From: Virgibacillus salexigens
GTDB lineage: Bacteria; Bacillota; Bacilli; Bacillales; Amphibacillaceae
Assembly (NCBI RefSeq): GCF_014905415.1
Contig: NZ_BNEO01000001.1
Coordinates: forward strand, 620,001-684,000
Length of the DNA stretch: 64,000 nt
Direction of reading: 5' to 3'
The position numbers and the translations under genes are program-made. Of the stretch, positions 35,559 through 46,224 are shown one piece after another; the first letter of the stretch is position 1, and the number at the start of each line of letters is the position of its first letter. The notes below the pieces were generated by a model. The model made no database searches. It saw nothing but the letters and a program-made list of their open reading frames with translations, and was not told the origin of the DNA.

Positions 35559-37334
35559 TTACTTCCCCCACACTCCATAATCCAGGTGTTTGTATTTATC
35601 CAATAAGCGTGTAGGCATTTTCAATGCATCCTTCCGAAATGGCGGTGCCAGTTGTGTTCCATCTACATAAATGTTAAGTACTGCCGGCTTTCTTTTCTGT
35701 AATACGTCTTTAATTACTGGTGCCATATCTTCTGGCTTTTCGATGGTATAGCCAAGAGCCCCCATTGACCTTGCAACTTCTGCGAAATCAGGAGCTTCTA
35801 TATTGGAACCAATAAAGCGATTATCATAATAGTCTACTTGGTTCTTCTTCTCAGCTGCCCATGATTTATTATTAAAAACACAAGCAATTACAGGAATATT
35901 TTGTTCAACAGCTGTACTTACCTCGTGCAAGCTCATCCCCCAAGCGCCATCACCAATAATCGCCGCTACTGGTGAATCTGGTTCAGCAAGCTGTGCACCT
36001 AATGCAGCTGGATAAGCGAAACCAGTATTACCAAATGTTAATGCGGCAATATGTCGCCTTGTCTGGTTGAATTTCAAATATGCATTTGCTGTTGAGGACA
36101 CATTTCCAATGTCTGTTGATATAATCGTATTATCAGGTAAGGCTTTCGTTAGTTCTAACAGAGCACGTCTTGGATTAATCGGTTCCCCATCTTTCATGGC
36201 AAGGTCAACCAATTCCTGCTCCCATTCCCCTTTTAATTTGCTTATTTCCTCTAAACGACCAAGGTCTTTGTTGCCATGTGGTACTGTTTCTTTTAGCTGA
36301 TTATATAATTCATCTGCTGTAGACTTTGCATCCCCAATTATTCCAACCTCTACGGGATGGGTTCTTGCAATATTTCTCGGGTTAATATCTATTTGAATGA
36401 TTTTCGCTTCTTTTGGAAAATAATCAATATCATAACATGGGAGCGTTCCAAATACGGACAAGCGTGTGCCAATGGCTAATACAACATCCGCTTTCTTTAA
36501 CGTATGCATTGCTGCTTTCGATCCCATGTAGCCGATTGAGCCGACAGCAAGTGGATGATCTGCTGGAAAAGCATCATTATGCATATACGAAACAGCTGTC
36601 GGAATGGTTAAATGCTCGGCAATCTTACTAATAGTATCCACCCCATCAGCATCTACAGCTCCACGCCCTGAAATAATAACCGGATACTTCGCAGTTTTTA
36701 AAAGCTCTGCAGCTTTTTTTACGGAGGTTGGATCTCCACTTCCTCGATTGTTTACCCGATATTGATGTGGAGCTAGAATTTGATCCTCTAATTCTCCATA
36801 GAATAAATCACGTGGAATATCATACAATACAGGCCCTCGCTCTGCATAAGCGATTCGAAATGCTGTTCGCAAACAATCTGCTACACGACTTTTGTGAGTA
36901 ACCCGAACGGTTTCCTTTGTAATAGCTTCAAAGATCGAAACCTGATCTGCTTCCTGAAACCCATCCCAACCAATGGTAGGGGTACCAGCAGAGGGTGATA
37001 TAATAACCATTGGCGTATGCGCTTGATTGGCAGCAGCAACAGAAGTTACCATATTCGTAATTCCTGGACCATTTTGCCCAATAACAACACCTGCTACACC
37101 AGAGACACGTGTATATGCATCTGCCATGTGTGCTGCACTTTGCTCATGCCGTACTGGCAAAAAATGAATACCTGCTGTCGGGAACAAGTCCAGCATATCC
37201 ATAAAGGCTGACCCAACAATTCCGTATACTTCCTTTACATTTTCTGAAACTAATGTTTCAACGATAGCCTCACTTGGTGTCATTTTCACTTTTTTGGATG
37301 CTTCCTTACTTACTGTGACTCCTTGTTTTTCCAT
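35559..37334 (-). CDS. xsc: Sulfoacetaldehyde acetyltransferase
   Basis: A 591-residue thiamine diphosphate enzyme converting sulfoacetaldehyde and phosphate to acetyl phosphate and sulfite, the C-S cleaving step of taurine use. It has the acetolactate synthase-like fold but the Xsc signatures ([30 protein letters not shown] with the catalytic Glu, [15 protein letters not shown] and C-terminal [11 protein letters not shown] with [15 protein letters not shown] for cofactor binding). The ATG at 37334 follows AAGGAGG; the longer frame starts without a ribosome site. It follows the LysR gene on the same strand. Acetyl phosphate would go to phosphotransacetylase elsewhere. Confidence 0.95.
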   Translation of the reverse strand: MEKQGVTVSKEASKKVKMTPSEAIVETLVSENVKEVYGIVGSAFMDMLDLFPTAGIHFLPVRHEQSAAHMADAYTRVSGVAGVVIGQNGPGITNMVTSVAAANQAHTPMVIISPSAGTPTIGWDGFQEADQVSIFEAITKETVRVTHKSRVADCLRTAFRIAYAERGPVLYDIPRDLFYGELEDQILAPHQYRVNNRGSGDPTSVKKAAELLKTAKYPVIISGRGAVDADGVDTISKIAEHLTIPTAVSYMHNDAFPADHPLAVGSIGYMGSKAAMHTLKKADVVLAIGTRLSVFGTLPCYDIDYFPKEAKIIQIDINPRNIARTHPVEVGIIGDAKSTADELYNQLKETVPHGNKDLGRLEEISKLKGEWEQELVDLAMKDGEPINPRRALLELTKALPDNTIISTDIGNVSSTANAYLKFNQTRRHIAALTFGNTGFAYPAALGAQLAEPDSPVAAIIGDGAWGMSLHEVSTAVEQNIPVIACVFNNKSWAAEKKNQVDYYDNRFIGSNIEAPDFAEVARSMGALGYTIEKPEDMAPVIKDVLQKRKPAVLNIYVDGTQLAPPFRKDALKMPTRLLDKYKHLDYGVWGK

Positions 37335-37363
37335 AAAGAATTCCTCCTTCAAAATTAAATACA

Positions 37364-38293
37364 TTAGCGAAACAAACTGTTCGAAACATCTAGTTCTAAT
37401 TTATTTGCCATTTTTCTTAATTCATGAATGAATAACTCCGTTGTAGACGATAGTATTTGCTCTTTACGAAAAGCTATATAGAAATATCGGTAAAATGAAA
37501 TATCTTTCATCGCGTAAGCTGTCAACAACTGTAACTTCTGTTCTTTTTTAATAGCATTTTTCGAAATAATTGAAACCCCTAATCCTGATTCAACTACTGC
37601 TTTAATTGCTTCTGTACTGCCTAGCTCCATCACAATATTTAACTCATCGATAGGTATTCCAGCTTGCTGCAAATAGTGGTTCACTACCGCTCTTGTGCCA
37701 GACCCCTCTTCTCTTACAATTAATGGGATATTTTTTAATTGATCTATCGAGATTTTCATCTCCATTTCAGAGAAATAATTTGGTGGAGCTATTAAACACA
37801 TTTCATCTTCAAGAATTGGCTCAATCATAATATGTGGATCATTAATTGGGGTTTCAATTAATCCTACATCGATTAGCTGATCTTTAATATCAGAGACAAT
37901 TTTATTAGAATTTGAAATATCAACACGCATTTGAATTAATGGGTATTTATCTTTAAACGTTTTAAGAAACTCAGGAAGAATATACTCACCTATGGTTAAA
38001 CTACATCCAATACATAATTCGCCATGCGTACTTTCCTCGATTTTCAAAATTTCCTTCTGTGCCGAGTCACTTAATTTAATGATATCTTTGGCGTATTTTA
38101 GTAGGATACTCGCAGATTGAGTCATCTTCACTTTTTTAGTCGTTCGTTCAAATAATTTAGTATTAAGTTCTTCTTCAAGTGCTTTAATTTGCGAAGTAAT
38201 AGTTGGTTGTGTAACAAATAGTTTTTTAGCGGCTTCTGAAAAGCTTTTCTTCTCAGCAACTGCGATAAATGTTATTAATCTTTCGTAATTCAT
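37364..38293 (-). CDS. LysR-family regulator of the taurine genes
   Basis: About 309 residues: an N-terminal winged helix ([25 protein letters not shown]...[16 protein letters not shown]) and a periplasmic-binding-like effector domain (about 90-300). CysB/CysL-like features such as the [10 protein letters not shown] segment suggest binding of a small anion or metabolite. ATG 38293 is used because it begins the canonical N-terminus; GGAGGGG is 11 nt upstream. Unusually, it sits between tpa and xsc on the same strand. The effector is probably taurine or a derived metabolite, an inference from context. Confidence 0.85.
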   Translation of the reverse strand: MNYERLITFIAVAEKKSFSEAAKKLFVTQPTITSQIKALEEELNTKLFERTTKKVKMTQSASILLKYAKDIIKLSDSAQKEILKIEESTHGELCIGCSLTIGEYILPEFLKTFKDKYPLIQMRVDISNSNKIVSDIKDQLIDVGLIETPINDPHIMIEPILEDEMCLIAPPNYFSEMEMKISIDQLKNIPLIVREEGSGTRAVVNHYLQQAGIPIDELNIVMELGSTEAIKAVVESGLGVSIISKNAIKKEQKLQLLTAYAMKDISFYRYFYIAFRKEQILSSTTELFIHELRKMANKLELDVSNSLFR

Positions 38294-38356
38294 GCATGCT
38301 ACATCCCCTCCGATAAGCATTCCTTAAAAATGGGTGGCATGAAAATTAGTGTCTTT

Positions 38357-39712
38357 CTACACGCCGCAAATTACTGACTCTACGGTTTCTACAAGAAAAT
38401 CTAAATCTTCCTCTGTACTACTCAAGGGCGGAGCTATAATTATGACATTATTCTGACCAGGAACGGTGTCACCGTTTCTACCTATAATTAATCCTTTCTT
38501 TTTACATTCACTTACTATCTCTGCCATTTTTGAATCTTCAAGAGGTACTTTAGATTTTTGGTCTGTAACCATTTCCAATCCAAGTAAAAATCCAATTTGC
38601 CTTACTTCCCCTACGTTTTCATGTTCCATTAATTGATGAAGTTGACTTAATTTAGATTTCCCTAATTCATTTACCCGCTCGACAATATTTTCGTTTTCAA
38701 TAATTTCAATATTTTTCAGTGCTACCGCACATGCAGCAGGATGGCCACCATATGTTGAAACATGGCGGAAGTGATTATCCTTTCCTTCTTCTTTAAACAC
38801 GTCATAAATATTGGATTTAACGGCTGTTGCTCCCAAAGGTAAATAACCGCTCGTCAGTCCCTTGGCCATGGTTATGATATCTGGCTGTACTCCTTCTGCG
38901 TGCATAAAACCAAACATTTTACCAGTTCTACCATATCCTGAAACAACTTCATCCATAATTAAGAGCACGTTATACTTCTTACAAATTTCAGCAACGCGTT
39001 GAATGTATTGCATGGAAGGAATGATTACACCGCCACCAGATATAAAAGGCTCCATAATTAATGCTGCTACTGTTTCTTCTCCTTCCCAATTGATCATTTC
39101 TTCAATTAATTGGGCCGCTTTTAGATCCGATTCCTCTGGTTCTCCGCCAAAAATAGATCGATAATGATAGGGTGGATATACATGCAAAAAGCCAGGTACA
39201 CCAGGATCATATTTCACCCTTCGATTTGCCTGTGCAGTTGCACTTAATGCACCTAAAGTTGAGCCATGATAAGCTCTATAGCGGGAAATGATCTTAAATT
39301 TGTCTGGGTTGCCAGTCTGCTTATGGTACTGCCTCACAATCTTAAATGCGGTTTCATTAGCTTCAGATCCACTATTAGAGAAGAATGTTTGATAACCTCC
39401 TCCTAGTAAACTACTAATTTTATTCGCTAGTTTAACTGCAGGATTGTGACTCATTGTTAAGGGAAAATAGGTAAGTTTTTTCATTTGTGCTGTTGCTGCA
39501 TCAATAATCTCTTGCCTGCCATGCCCGAGATTTAAACACCATAATCCTGATACGCCATCCAAATAGCGGTTACCAGATTCATCCGTAAACCATGATCCTT
39601 CACCTGAGGCAGCAACCATTTGTTGAGCACCTGGGTGATAACGATGCATTGCATTCCATAGATGAGGTAATTCTTTTCCAACTACATCAGGCATTTCCGC
39701 TTCCTTTTTCAA
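38357..39712 (-). CDS. tpa: Taurine:pyruvate aminotransferase
   Basis: A class III, PLP-dependent aminotransferase of about 451 residues that converts taurine and pyruvate to sulfoacetaldehyde and alanine. FSNSGSEANETAFKI, LLIMDEVVSGYGRTGKMFG and the PLP lysine in DIITMAKGLTSGYLPLGA are clear. The xsc and ald neighbours point to taurine rather than another omega-amino acid. TTG 39712 is chosen since GGAGGG lies 7 nt upstream; ATG 39727 and the downstream ATG of MPDVVG are alternatives. Confidence 0.9.
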   Translation of the reverse strand: MKKEAEMPDVVGKELPHLWNAMHRYHPGAQQMVAASGEGSWFTDESGNRYLDGVSGLWCLNLGHGRQEIIDAATAQMKKLTYFPLTMSHNPAVKLANKISSLLGGGYQTFFSNSGSEANETAFKIVRQYHKQTGNPDKFKIISRYRAYHGSTLGALSATAQANRRVKYDPGVPGFLHVYPPYHYRSIFGGEPEESDLKAAQLIEEMINWEGEETVAALIMEPFISGGGVIIPSMQYIQRVAEICKKYNVLLIMDEVVSGYGRTGKMFGFMHAEGVQPDIITMAKGLTSGYLPLGATAVKSNIYDVFKEEGKDNHFRHVSTYGGHPAACAVALKNIEIIENENIVERVNELGKSKLSQLHQLMEHENVGEVRQIGFLLGLEMVTDQKSKVPLEDSKMAEIVSECKKKGLIIGRNGDTVPGQNNVIIIAPPLSSTEEDLDFLVETVESVICGV

Positions 39713-39761
39713 CTTTAAGCCCTCCATTCCAATTTAAAATAGGGTATAACTCTGAAACTTA

Positions 39762-40889
39762 CTACGCAGTTATCGGAGCTTTTAAAACAGATGTGATAGG
39801 TTTGTACATCTGGTCATAGTGATTAGCAACTTTTTCATGCGTCATATATCCAGCATACGTATTAACCCCCTTCGCTAATGCTTCATTTATTTGAATTGCC
39901 TGTTGCAGGCCATGATTTGCAAGAAAAACCCCATACTGGCATGTGTTGTTTGTTAACGACAATGTTGAAGTTCGAGCTACAGCTCCAGGCATATTTGCCA
40001 CAGCATAATGAATAACACCATGTTTCATATAAACTGGGGAGTCATGTGTGGTAACTCTATCAATGGTTGAGATCGATCCTCCTTGGTCAACTGCTACATC
40101 AATTATGACAGATCCCGATGTCATTTCTTTCACCATTTCTTCTGTAACCAATTGAGGAGCCTTTGCCCCTGGTATTAGCACAGCACCTATTACCAAATCC
40201 GCTTGCTTTACTGCCTGTTGAATATTCATTGGGTTTGACATTAACGTCGTTACTGTTCCAGCAAACATATCATCCAATGCACGTAAGCGATTCGCATTAA
40301 TATCAATAATAGTTACATTTGCTCTTAAGCCTAATGCTATTTTTGCCGCATTCGTACCCACAACTCCACCACCTATGATAACCACATTACTAGGATGAAC
40401 CCCTGGTACTCCACCTAGTAAAACGCCCTTACCACCTTTCATATTTTCTAAATATTGTGCACCAATTTGTACAGCCATTCGACCTGCTACTTCGCTCATA
40501 GGTGTCAAAAGCGGCAATGAATCGTCGCTGTCTTGAATAGTTTCATAAGCGATTGCAGTTACCTTTTTATCTATTAATTCCTTTGTCAATTCTGGTTCTG
40601 CAGCAAGGTGTAAATAGGTAAACAAAATTAACCCTTCACGGAAATAAATATATTCATCCGGCTGAGGTTCTTTCACTTTCATTACCAATTCAGCCGCCCA
40701 GGCCTCTTTTGCAGTACCAATTTCAGCTCCTGTAGCTTTGTACGCTTCATTCAAGAATCCACTTTCTTTGCCAGCTGCGTCTTCTACCAGCACCTGATGT
40801 CCTGCTTTGATGAACGAGGTGACACCTGATGGAGTAAGCGCTACTCGGCGCTCATTATTTTTAACCTCTTTTGGAATACCAATAAGCAA
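39762..40889 (-). CDS. ald: Alanine dehydrogenase
   Basis: An NAD-dependent enzyme of about 375 residues that turns alanine back into pyruvate and ammonia, regenerating the amino acceptor for Tpa. It begins [19 protein letters not shown], has the NAD site [17 protein letters not shown] and the C-terminal [14 protein letters not shown]. The start is placed at TTG 40889, giving the canonical N-terminus with GGGAG 8 nt upstream; ATG 40895 is an alternative. It is the first gene of the ald-tpa-lysR-xsc group. Confidence 0.93.
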   Translation of the reverse strand: MLIGIPKEVKNNERRVALTPSGVTSFIKAGHQVLVEDAAGKESGFLNEAYKATGAEIGTAKEAWAAELVMKVKEPQPDEYIYFREGLILFTYLHLAAEPELTKELIDKKVTAIAYETIQDSDDSLPLLTPMSEVAGRMAVQIGAQYLENMKGGKGVLLGGVPGVHPSNVVIIGGGVVGTNAAKIALGLRANVTIIDINANRLRALDDMFAGTVTTLMSNPMNIQQAVKQADLVIGAVLIPGAKAPQLVTEEMVKEMTSGSVIIDVAVDQGGSISTIDRVTTHDSPVYMKHGVIHYAVANMPGAVARTSTLSLTNNTCQYGVFLANHGLQQAIQINEALAKGVNTYAGYMTHEKVANHYDQMYKPITSVLKAPITA

Positions 40890-40899
40890 TAACATCACT

Positions 40900-41404
40900 C
40901 CCTTTACGTCAAATAGTAATTACAATAATCAAGTTAAGACATCATAACGTCCGAACCAGTTAGGTTATTGTAATGTAAAGCGCTTCTGTGTGGTCCTCCT
41001 CTCTACTTCCTTCTGTATTTAATCAGCAATTACTTTTAGTATATAAGAGAACACATTTAAGTTTCAACCTATTACAAAAATTCTGATATTTAAAAGCGTA
41101 ATAAGTTCCATTTAAAATTACTATTAATGTTTGTACTCTCCTTATTACCAATACATTGCTGGCAGAGAGAACTTCTACATCAAAATCAACGAAACTACTT
41201 CATATAATAAAGTGACACTTTAATCATTGAAGGGGTTTCTTTTATCCCCCACTGTTTGTTAGTGCCACTTTGGGTATGACCTAAAGCCTCTGAACAGAAT
41301 CGGACATTTACTGGCAGTTGGATCTCCTAATTCTCCTCCTGGGCTTTACTTTAGGATGGAAGTGGAGGTTTTACTGCCAGTTAAATGCGGGATAAATAAG
41401 ATGG
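40900..41404. other. Long intergenic region upstream of ald, with repeat-like sequence
   Basis: The part near ald should hold its promoter; a palindromic AAGCGCTT core at 40978-40985 resembles a poor cre. The half near gntR (41205-41400) is repeat-like and is described separately. No ORF is seen. Confidence 0.4.
41205..41400. repeat. Repeat-like block with imperfect terminal inverted repeats
   Basis: CATTTACTGGCAGT (41305-41318) faces ACTGCCAGTTAAATG (41373-41387), with further internal complementarity (GGATCTCC against GGAGG). Just before it are GACACTTT/AGTGCCACTTT-like arms. No reading frame is present. The layout resembles a short non-autonomous element or a hairpin repeat. Confidence 0.5.
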
Positions 41405-42124
41405 CTACCCAAACTTGCGTGATAGATTAATCTTAAAGGTATACATATCACTTCGATAAAAAGCTTCTTCCAATTCAATAATATCTCCTGTTTGATCTTT
41501 TATAATTCTTTCAGCAATAAGTAAATTTGCTCCTGATGCAACGGATAAGTATTCTTTATCTTCATCTAGCATCTGTCCACTAGAAATGGTCTGATCAGCC
41601 TCAGCAAATTTTATTCCTAATTCATTCTCTATTAAGTAATATAATGTAGCATTGTCTAAATCATATTTTACCAATTCCTTACCAATTGAGACAGGGTAAT
41701 AGTGTCTTTCTACTCCTAGCGGGATGTCATCAGCATAACGAATTCTTTTTATAAAATACGCCTTTGTAAACCCAGTTCTATCCTGAATATAACTAGGGGG
41801 CGTGGTGATATAATGAGTTATTAATTTTGCCCCGGGTTTCTTTCCCATATTCCTTATTGTTTCTGTTGTACTACTCAAATTACCTAACCAATCATGAATT
41901 GGTTTAAATGAAACAAATGTACCTTTACCATGTCTTTTTTCTAACACTCCTTCTCGTACTAAAAGATTAATAGCTTCCCGGACTGTACTTCGACTTATAT
42001 TATAACGTTCCATAAATTGACGTTCACTTGGAAGTTGACTTGTAAAAATCCCTTGCTCAACTTGATTTTCTAAAATCTTTTTTAATTGAATATGTAACGG
42101 TATTGAGCTAGTATGATCAAGCAA
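41405..42124 (-). CDS. GntR-family regulator (HutC/FarR type)
   Basis: An N-terminal GntR winged helix (LPSERQFMERYNISRSTVREAINLLVREGVLEKRHGKGTFV) is followed by a UTRA ligand-binding domain (about 85-235). The TTG at 42124 is preferred because AGGGGG lies 7 nt upstream; the longer frame begins without a ribosome site. It lies between the taurine and solA groups and could control either. UTRA domains bind small metabolites such as amino acids or sugars. Confidence 0.85.
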   Translation of the reverse strand: MLDHTSSIPLHIQLKKILENQVEQGIFTSQLPSERQFMERYNISRSTVREAINLLVREGVLEKRHGKGTFVSFKPIHDWLGNLSSTTETIRNMGKKPGAKLITHYITTPPSYIQDRTGFTKAYFIKRIRYADDIPLGVERHYYPVSIGKELVKYDLDNATLYYLIENELGIKFAEADQTISSGQMLDEDKEYLSVASGANLLIAERIIKDQTGDIIELEEAFYRSDMYTFKINLSRKFG

Positions 42125-42329
42125 AGAACTTCCCCCTTTTACTCGTTTATTAAAGAATAACACGGTTCTGTGTTATGTAAAGGGAAGTAACATTTATCCT
42201 TATTTATAAAGGTAGATGAGAGATTTTTAAATTTATCTTCATAAATCTTTTTCTATTGATAACCACACAGGCCTAACTATAATTATTATTACAGTAAGGG
42301 CGTGGTTAAGTTTAGTGCCTTTTTTTGGG

Positions 42330-42380
42330 GCGTACTCTGTCCAGTTATGGACGTGCTCTCTCCCGAGTTGATACGTTTCT
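42330..42380. repeat. Second copy of the CTCTCC/GTTG tandem repeat
   Basis: GCGTACTCTGTCCAGTTATG, GACGTGCTCTCTCCCGAGTTG and ATACGTTTCTCTAAC form successive units of about 20 bp resembling the array at 33105-33200, including the shared string GTGCTCTCTCC. Confidence 0.55.
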
Positions 42381-42386
42381 CTAACG

Positions 42387-42418
42387 AAAAAACGCCTTTC
42401 TATAGAAAGGCGTTTTTT
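42387..42418 (-). terminator. Terminator of the solA-like gene
   Basis: A perfect 14-bp stem (42387-42400 with 42405-42418, TATA loop) includes A and T runs on both sides, so it works in both directions, 9 bp after the solA-like stop. Confidence 0.9.
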
Positions 42419-42427
42419 AGCTGGCCA

Positions 42428-43567
42428 CTAAAAATTAGCCGCTTCAAAAAATCTATTTGGTTTCATATGTTGAATATGATAATTTGTTTTCCCATCGATA
42501 CAAAGTTCTGAAAGTATCTTACCTATCATTGGAGAAAGTTTGAACCCATGCCCTGAAAATCCACTTGCTATTATTAGGTGAGAGGTGTCTGGCAATTCTC
42601 CAACAATAGCATGGTTATCTGGTGTGTAAGCATCCATATATGCACTTGCTCGTACAGGATCAGGATAAAGTACTGGAAGTAATGTTTTTACTGACTCACT
42701 TATTCTTTCTAATTCCTCAAGATTTGCATCCCTATATAATTTGGATGGATCGTCAATATACGATGGATCCTTTGTATAAGAGGCTTTTACCATGGAACCA
42801 TCAAGCATTGGTGCGCCTGTAAGCCGGAAATCGCCACGCATGCGAGCGAATATAGGCAGCTTATCAGCAGTGACCAAAGAAACATCCTTTGGTGCAAACC
42901 ATGTTAACAAGAGTCTCCTTGGAACCAACTTATTTTTTAGCTGAGGAATTAGTTTTAACGTCCATGCGCCGGTAGTAATGATAACTTTTTCTACATGATA
43001 GGACTTCTCATTAGTTACAATCGTTGCCCCTTGTTTTTCTGGAACAATATCATTTACCTTTGTATAATTTTTAATCTTCGCACCATGTTTGACAGCCTGC
43101 TGAACTGCTGATACAACAGCTAACTCTGGCCTTAAAAAACCAGCATTTTTATCTAGAATAACAACGTCGTTCTCGTATAACGTAAATTGTGGGTATCTTT
43201 TTTTGGCTTGTTCCCCCTCCAAAACTTCATGCTCAAGGGCAAAATCATGAATACTTTTTTTAATTGTATTTATTTCTAATGATCCTGACTCACCTATCAT
43301 TAAGCCCCCGTTTAACGTTAATAAGTTGTTATCGCTTGCCTCTTCCAAACTCCTCCACAAATGCTTTGCTTCTTGTAATAACGGTACATACTCCGGACCT
43401 TCCATATAGGCAGTACGAAATAGGCGCGATTCTCCTCCTGCTGCTGTGCGATCATTACCAATGCCAAATTGTTCAAATCCAATTACAGATACACCTTTTT
43501 TAGCGAGCTGCCATGCTGCCATACTTCCCATTGTTCCGACCCCAACAATTGCAACTTCTGCATCCAT
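42428..43567 (-). CDS. solA: Monomeric sarcosine oxidase / N-methyl amino acid oxidase
   Basis: A 379-residue FAD enzyme of the monomeric sarcosine oxidase/SolA family, which oxidatively demethylates N-methyl amino acids, giving formaldehyde, the free amino acid and hydrogen peroxide. Motifs: VAIVGVGTMGSMAAWQLAKKG at the start, AAGGESRLFRTAYMEG, and a C-terminal SGFSGHGFKLSPMIGK; in this family FAD is usually attached to a Cys in the C-terminal half, but the expected Cys is not clear here. It lies 58 bp after the symporter gene, which may import the substrate. Confidence 0.85.
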   Translation of the reverse strand: MDAEVAIVGVGTMGSMAAWQLAKKGVSVIGFEQFGIGNDRTAAGGESRLFRTAYMEGPEYVPLLQEAKHLWRSLEEASDNNLLTLNGGLMIGESGSLEINTIKKSIHDFALEHEVLEGEQAKKRYPQFTLYENDVVILDKNAGFLRPELAVVSAVQQAVKHGAKIKNYTKVNDIVPEKQGATIVTNEKSYHVEKVIITTGAWTLKLIPQLKNKLVPRRLLLTWFAPKDVSLVTADKLPIFARMRGDFRLTGAPMLDGSMVKASYTKDPSYIDDPSKLYRDANLEELERISESVKTLLPVLYPDPVRASAYMDAYTPDNHAIVGELPDTSHLIIASGFSGHGFKLSPMIGKILSELCIDGKTNYHIQHMKPNRFFEAANF

Positions 43568-43625
43568 CTAACACACTCCATTCCACATAACTTATAATTC
43601 TAATAATAATTTTTATTCAGAAAAT

Positions 43626-45053
43626 TCAACCTATATCTAATTTAGCTGCATTCCGTTTCTTTGTCGTTTCATTTTTAAAAATGGCGTTGAATATCAGAAA
43701 GCCTATTAACGAACCGGCTACCCCAAAAACTGCATATGGAATTTCTGTATCTATTATTTGGGCTACTGCAGCACCTGCAACGCCTAGTACAATACTACCA
43801 ATTGCACCTTTAGGAGAGAGGAAATTTGTACGTCGTATGCTAAATCCTAAAAAAATTGGAACTAATAACCCTGCGGCCGAATAGGCGTAAGTTGCTTGTA
43901 GCCATCCTAATGCTTTTGGGTAATACAAGGCTAATAGAATTGCTAAAAAAATAACGAATACGGATAACATCCTTGAAGACCTTATCAGTTTTTTGTCGCT
44001 CACATCTGGATTAATGTAAGATTGATAAATATCCTTCGTAATATTTACAACAACGGATTGTACTGCACTACTAACTGTAGACATAATTGTCGCTATAATA
44101 AATGCTGCATAGATGGAAAGAAACCAGGTAGGAATTTGTGTTAAAAACCACCCTGATGCCATTTCTGGATTACTTAAACCTGGGTTTTGCGATAAAATCG
44201 CAATCCCCATAAACGAAGCCCATACACCAGAAATTACACCTACTATTGCAGCAATTATAAACCCTCTTTTTGCTGTATTCGCATCCTTAGCAGCATAAAT
44301 CCGTTGGTAAGACATTTGATTTGTTAAAGCTCCAGGGAAAATCGCAAAAATCCAAAGTACGATCGTACTTAATCCAACTGCTCCTAAACCTTCAGGAAAG
44401 GATACAAGATTGTTTGGAACATTTGCTGAGATACCACTCCAACCCCCAGCCATGTTCAACATATAGAGACCACTTGCAATTGAAAGTACTAGCATGAAAC
44501 ATCCATATACAAAGTCCGTCCAAGCTACAGAGGCTAGTCCTCCGGGTAATACAAAGAGTAGACTGATAGCTGCGAATATAATAATAAGTATCGTAAAGGA
44601 AATTCCCGTTATCTCGGTGAATAAGTTACCGAATGCAACCAGTTGTGTACATAACCAGCCAAACGGTACGACAATTGCCAATATGGTAACTAAGCTCATC
44701 ATGATTCGATGTTCACCATATAGGTTTTTAAAAATATCTGGTAATGTAGAAAAGTTTTGCTTTTTCAACCACCCAGCAAGCAGTACAAGAAGCACAATTC
44801 CAATTGAATATAACAGATTATAAGTGATTGCAGACCATCCTGCGCTATATCCAATACCAATATGTGCAACTAAGACACCACCACCGACACCAGTAGCAAA
44901 TTGACTACCTGCAACGACATACACGGGTAAGGATCTGCCACCAACAATCCAAGTTTCACTGCTTTTTTGTTTTTTTCCCACCAAAAAAGCGATTGCTGAA
45001 CCAAGACCTAGAATTACAATCGAACTAATAATGATTGCGATTGTAGCGCTCAT
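43626..45053 (-). CDS. Sodium:solute symporter (SSS family)
   Basis: A 475-residue membrane protein with about 13 hydrophobic segments and an SSS-type TM1-2 (SSETWIVGGRSLPVYVVAGSQFATGVGGG in part) and the conserved IFPGALTNQMSYQRIYAAKDA loop. It uses the Na gradient to import an organic solute. Related proteins carry proline, pantothenate or other amino compounds; surrounding amino acid oxidases suggest an N-methyl, D- or imino acid. GGAGGAG precedes the ATG. It is flanked by two flavoprotein genes on the same strand. Confidence 0.9.
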   Translation of the reverse strand: MSATIAIIISSIVILGLGSAIAFLVGKKQKSSETWIVGGRSLPVYVVAGSQFATGVGGGVLVAHIGIGYSAGWSAITYNLLYSIGIVLLVLLAGWLKKQNFSTLPDIFKNLYGEHRIMMSLVTILAIVVPFGWLCTQLVAFGNLFTEITGISFTILIIIFAAISLLFVLPGGLASVAWTDFVYGCFMLVLSIASGLYMLNMAGGWSGISANVPNNLVSFPEGLGAVGLSTIVLWIFAIFPGALTNQMSYQRIYAAKDANTAKRGFIIAAIVGVISGVWASFMGIAILSQNPGLSNPEMASGWFLTQIPTWFLSIYAAFIIATIMSTVSSAVQSVVVNITKDIYQSYINPDVSDKKLIRSSRMLSVFVIFLAILLALYYPKALGWLQATYAYSAAGLLVPIFLGFSIRRTNFLSPKGAIGSIVLGVAGAAVAQIIDTEIPYAVFGVAGSLIGFLIFNAIFKNETTKKRNAAKLDIG

Positions 45054-45114
45054 CGTTCTCCTCCTTATTTTTGACGAACTTTTTTCGAATCAAATTGTTA
45101 GCTTAACTTTTTAA

Positions 45115-46224
45115 CTATTCAGATATCCGGGAGTACATTTGGTCGAATCGATTCATAGAAAATCGGGTAAGATCAATGGAAGTCTCTCCATCTTCTAACA
45201 ACTCTGTCATAAGCGTACCTACTAGTGGAGACAACGTAATCCCGCTATGCATTGCAGCAATATAAGCATTACGGACCTCCGGAACTTCACCAATAATTGG
45301 AAAGCCATCTTTAGGCATCACTCTAATTCCCGAGAAACATCGCACAACATTTGCTTTGGCTAAGGAAGGAATAAATTCAGTAGCCATTTTTGCCGTTTCC
45401 TGCATGATATCTAGTGTTGATCGTTTGTCATATCCCACCTCCTCTTTAGAATAGCCAATTAAAACCTCCCCATTATCGGCTTGTCTTATTCCCCCTATTG
45501 TATGTTTTAAAAAAGGTGATTGAGGTTCTGTTACTAGAATTTGCCCTCGAACCTGTTTAATGGGAATGTCTACCCCTAGCATCTTTCCTAAATCCTTAGA
45601 CCATGGACCACCAGCTAAAATCACTTTTTTTGAATAAAAGGTATCTTGATCAGTCTCGATCTGAAATATATCCTTTTTCTTTGTAATAGTGACTACTTGA
45701 TTATAAAAAGAAAAGACAGCACCATTCTTTTTGGCCGCTTTTGTATATAGCTCCACAAGACGAAAAGGATTTACATTACCATCTAATTTACAGAAAGTAG
45801 CCCCGGCTACTCTTTGTGAAAGAGCAGGCTCTTTTTCTAATACTTCCTCTCGGTTCAACACATCGACCTCAATGCCAACTTCAGCTTGTTTTTCAGCTAG
45901 CCTTAATGCCCCCTCTCGATCCGCCTCATTGAAAAATGGAGCGATTCCTCCAGTTCGTTTATATTCAACATCACCTATCTTCCGCTCTAGAAACGGGTAT
46001 AATTCAGCACTATACATACTCAGTTCTCCATACCAAGATGGTGTTTTGCTGTGCACCCAAACCCAAGCTTGCGTTGACCCGGACGTTCCAGACATAGGAA
46101 ATCCTTTATCAACAACAAGTATGTTATTTTTTTTACTTTCAGAAAGGTGATAGGCAATACTACTTCCAACGACTCCACTCCCGATAACAACTACATCGTA
46201 TTTATTATTTATCACTTGGATCAC
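45115..46224 (-). CDS. FAD-dependent amino acid dehydrogenase subunit (HcnC/DAO type)
   Basis: A 369-residue protein of the D-amino acid oxidase fold: DVVVIGSGVVGSSIAYHLSE at the start and SGIRVMPKDGFPIIGEVPEV plus HSGITLSPLVGTLM near the end. It resembles the beta/catalytic subunits of hydrogen cyanide synthase, opine dehydrogenase and D-hydroxyproline dehydrogenase complexes. Its start overlaps the preceding BFD-like gene by 20 bp, and the three genes upstream complete the complex, so it is probably the catalytic subunit for an N-substituted or D-amino acid. Confidence 0.87.
   Translation of the reverse strand: MIQVINNKYDVVVIGSGVVGSSIAYHLSESKKNNILVVDKGFPMSGTSGSTQAWVWVHSKTPSWYGELSMYSAELYPFLERKIGDVEYKRTGGIAPFFNEADREGALRLAEKQAEVGIEVDVLNREEVLEKEPALSQRVAGATFCKLDGNVNPFRLVELYTKAAKKNGAVFSFYNQVVTITKKKDIFQIETDQDTFYSKKVILAGGPWSKDLGKMLGVDIPIKQVRGQILVTEPQSPFLKHTIGGIRQADNGEVLIGYSKEEVGYDKRSTLDIMQETAKMATEFIPSLAKANVVRCFSGIRVMPKDGFPIIGEVPEVRNAYIAAMHSGITLSPLVGTLMTELLEDGETSIDLTRFSMNRFDQMYSRISE

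Noticed and set aside
40973-40986. cre site upstream of ald
   Set aside because: Only the AAGCGCTT core matches; the outer positions fail.
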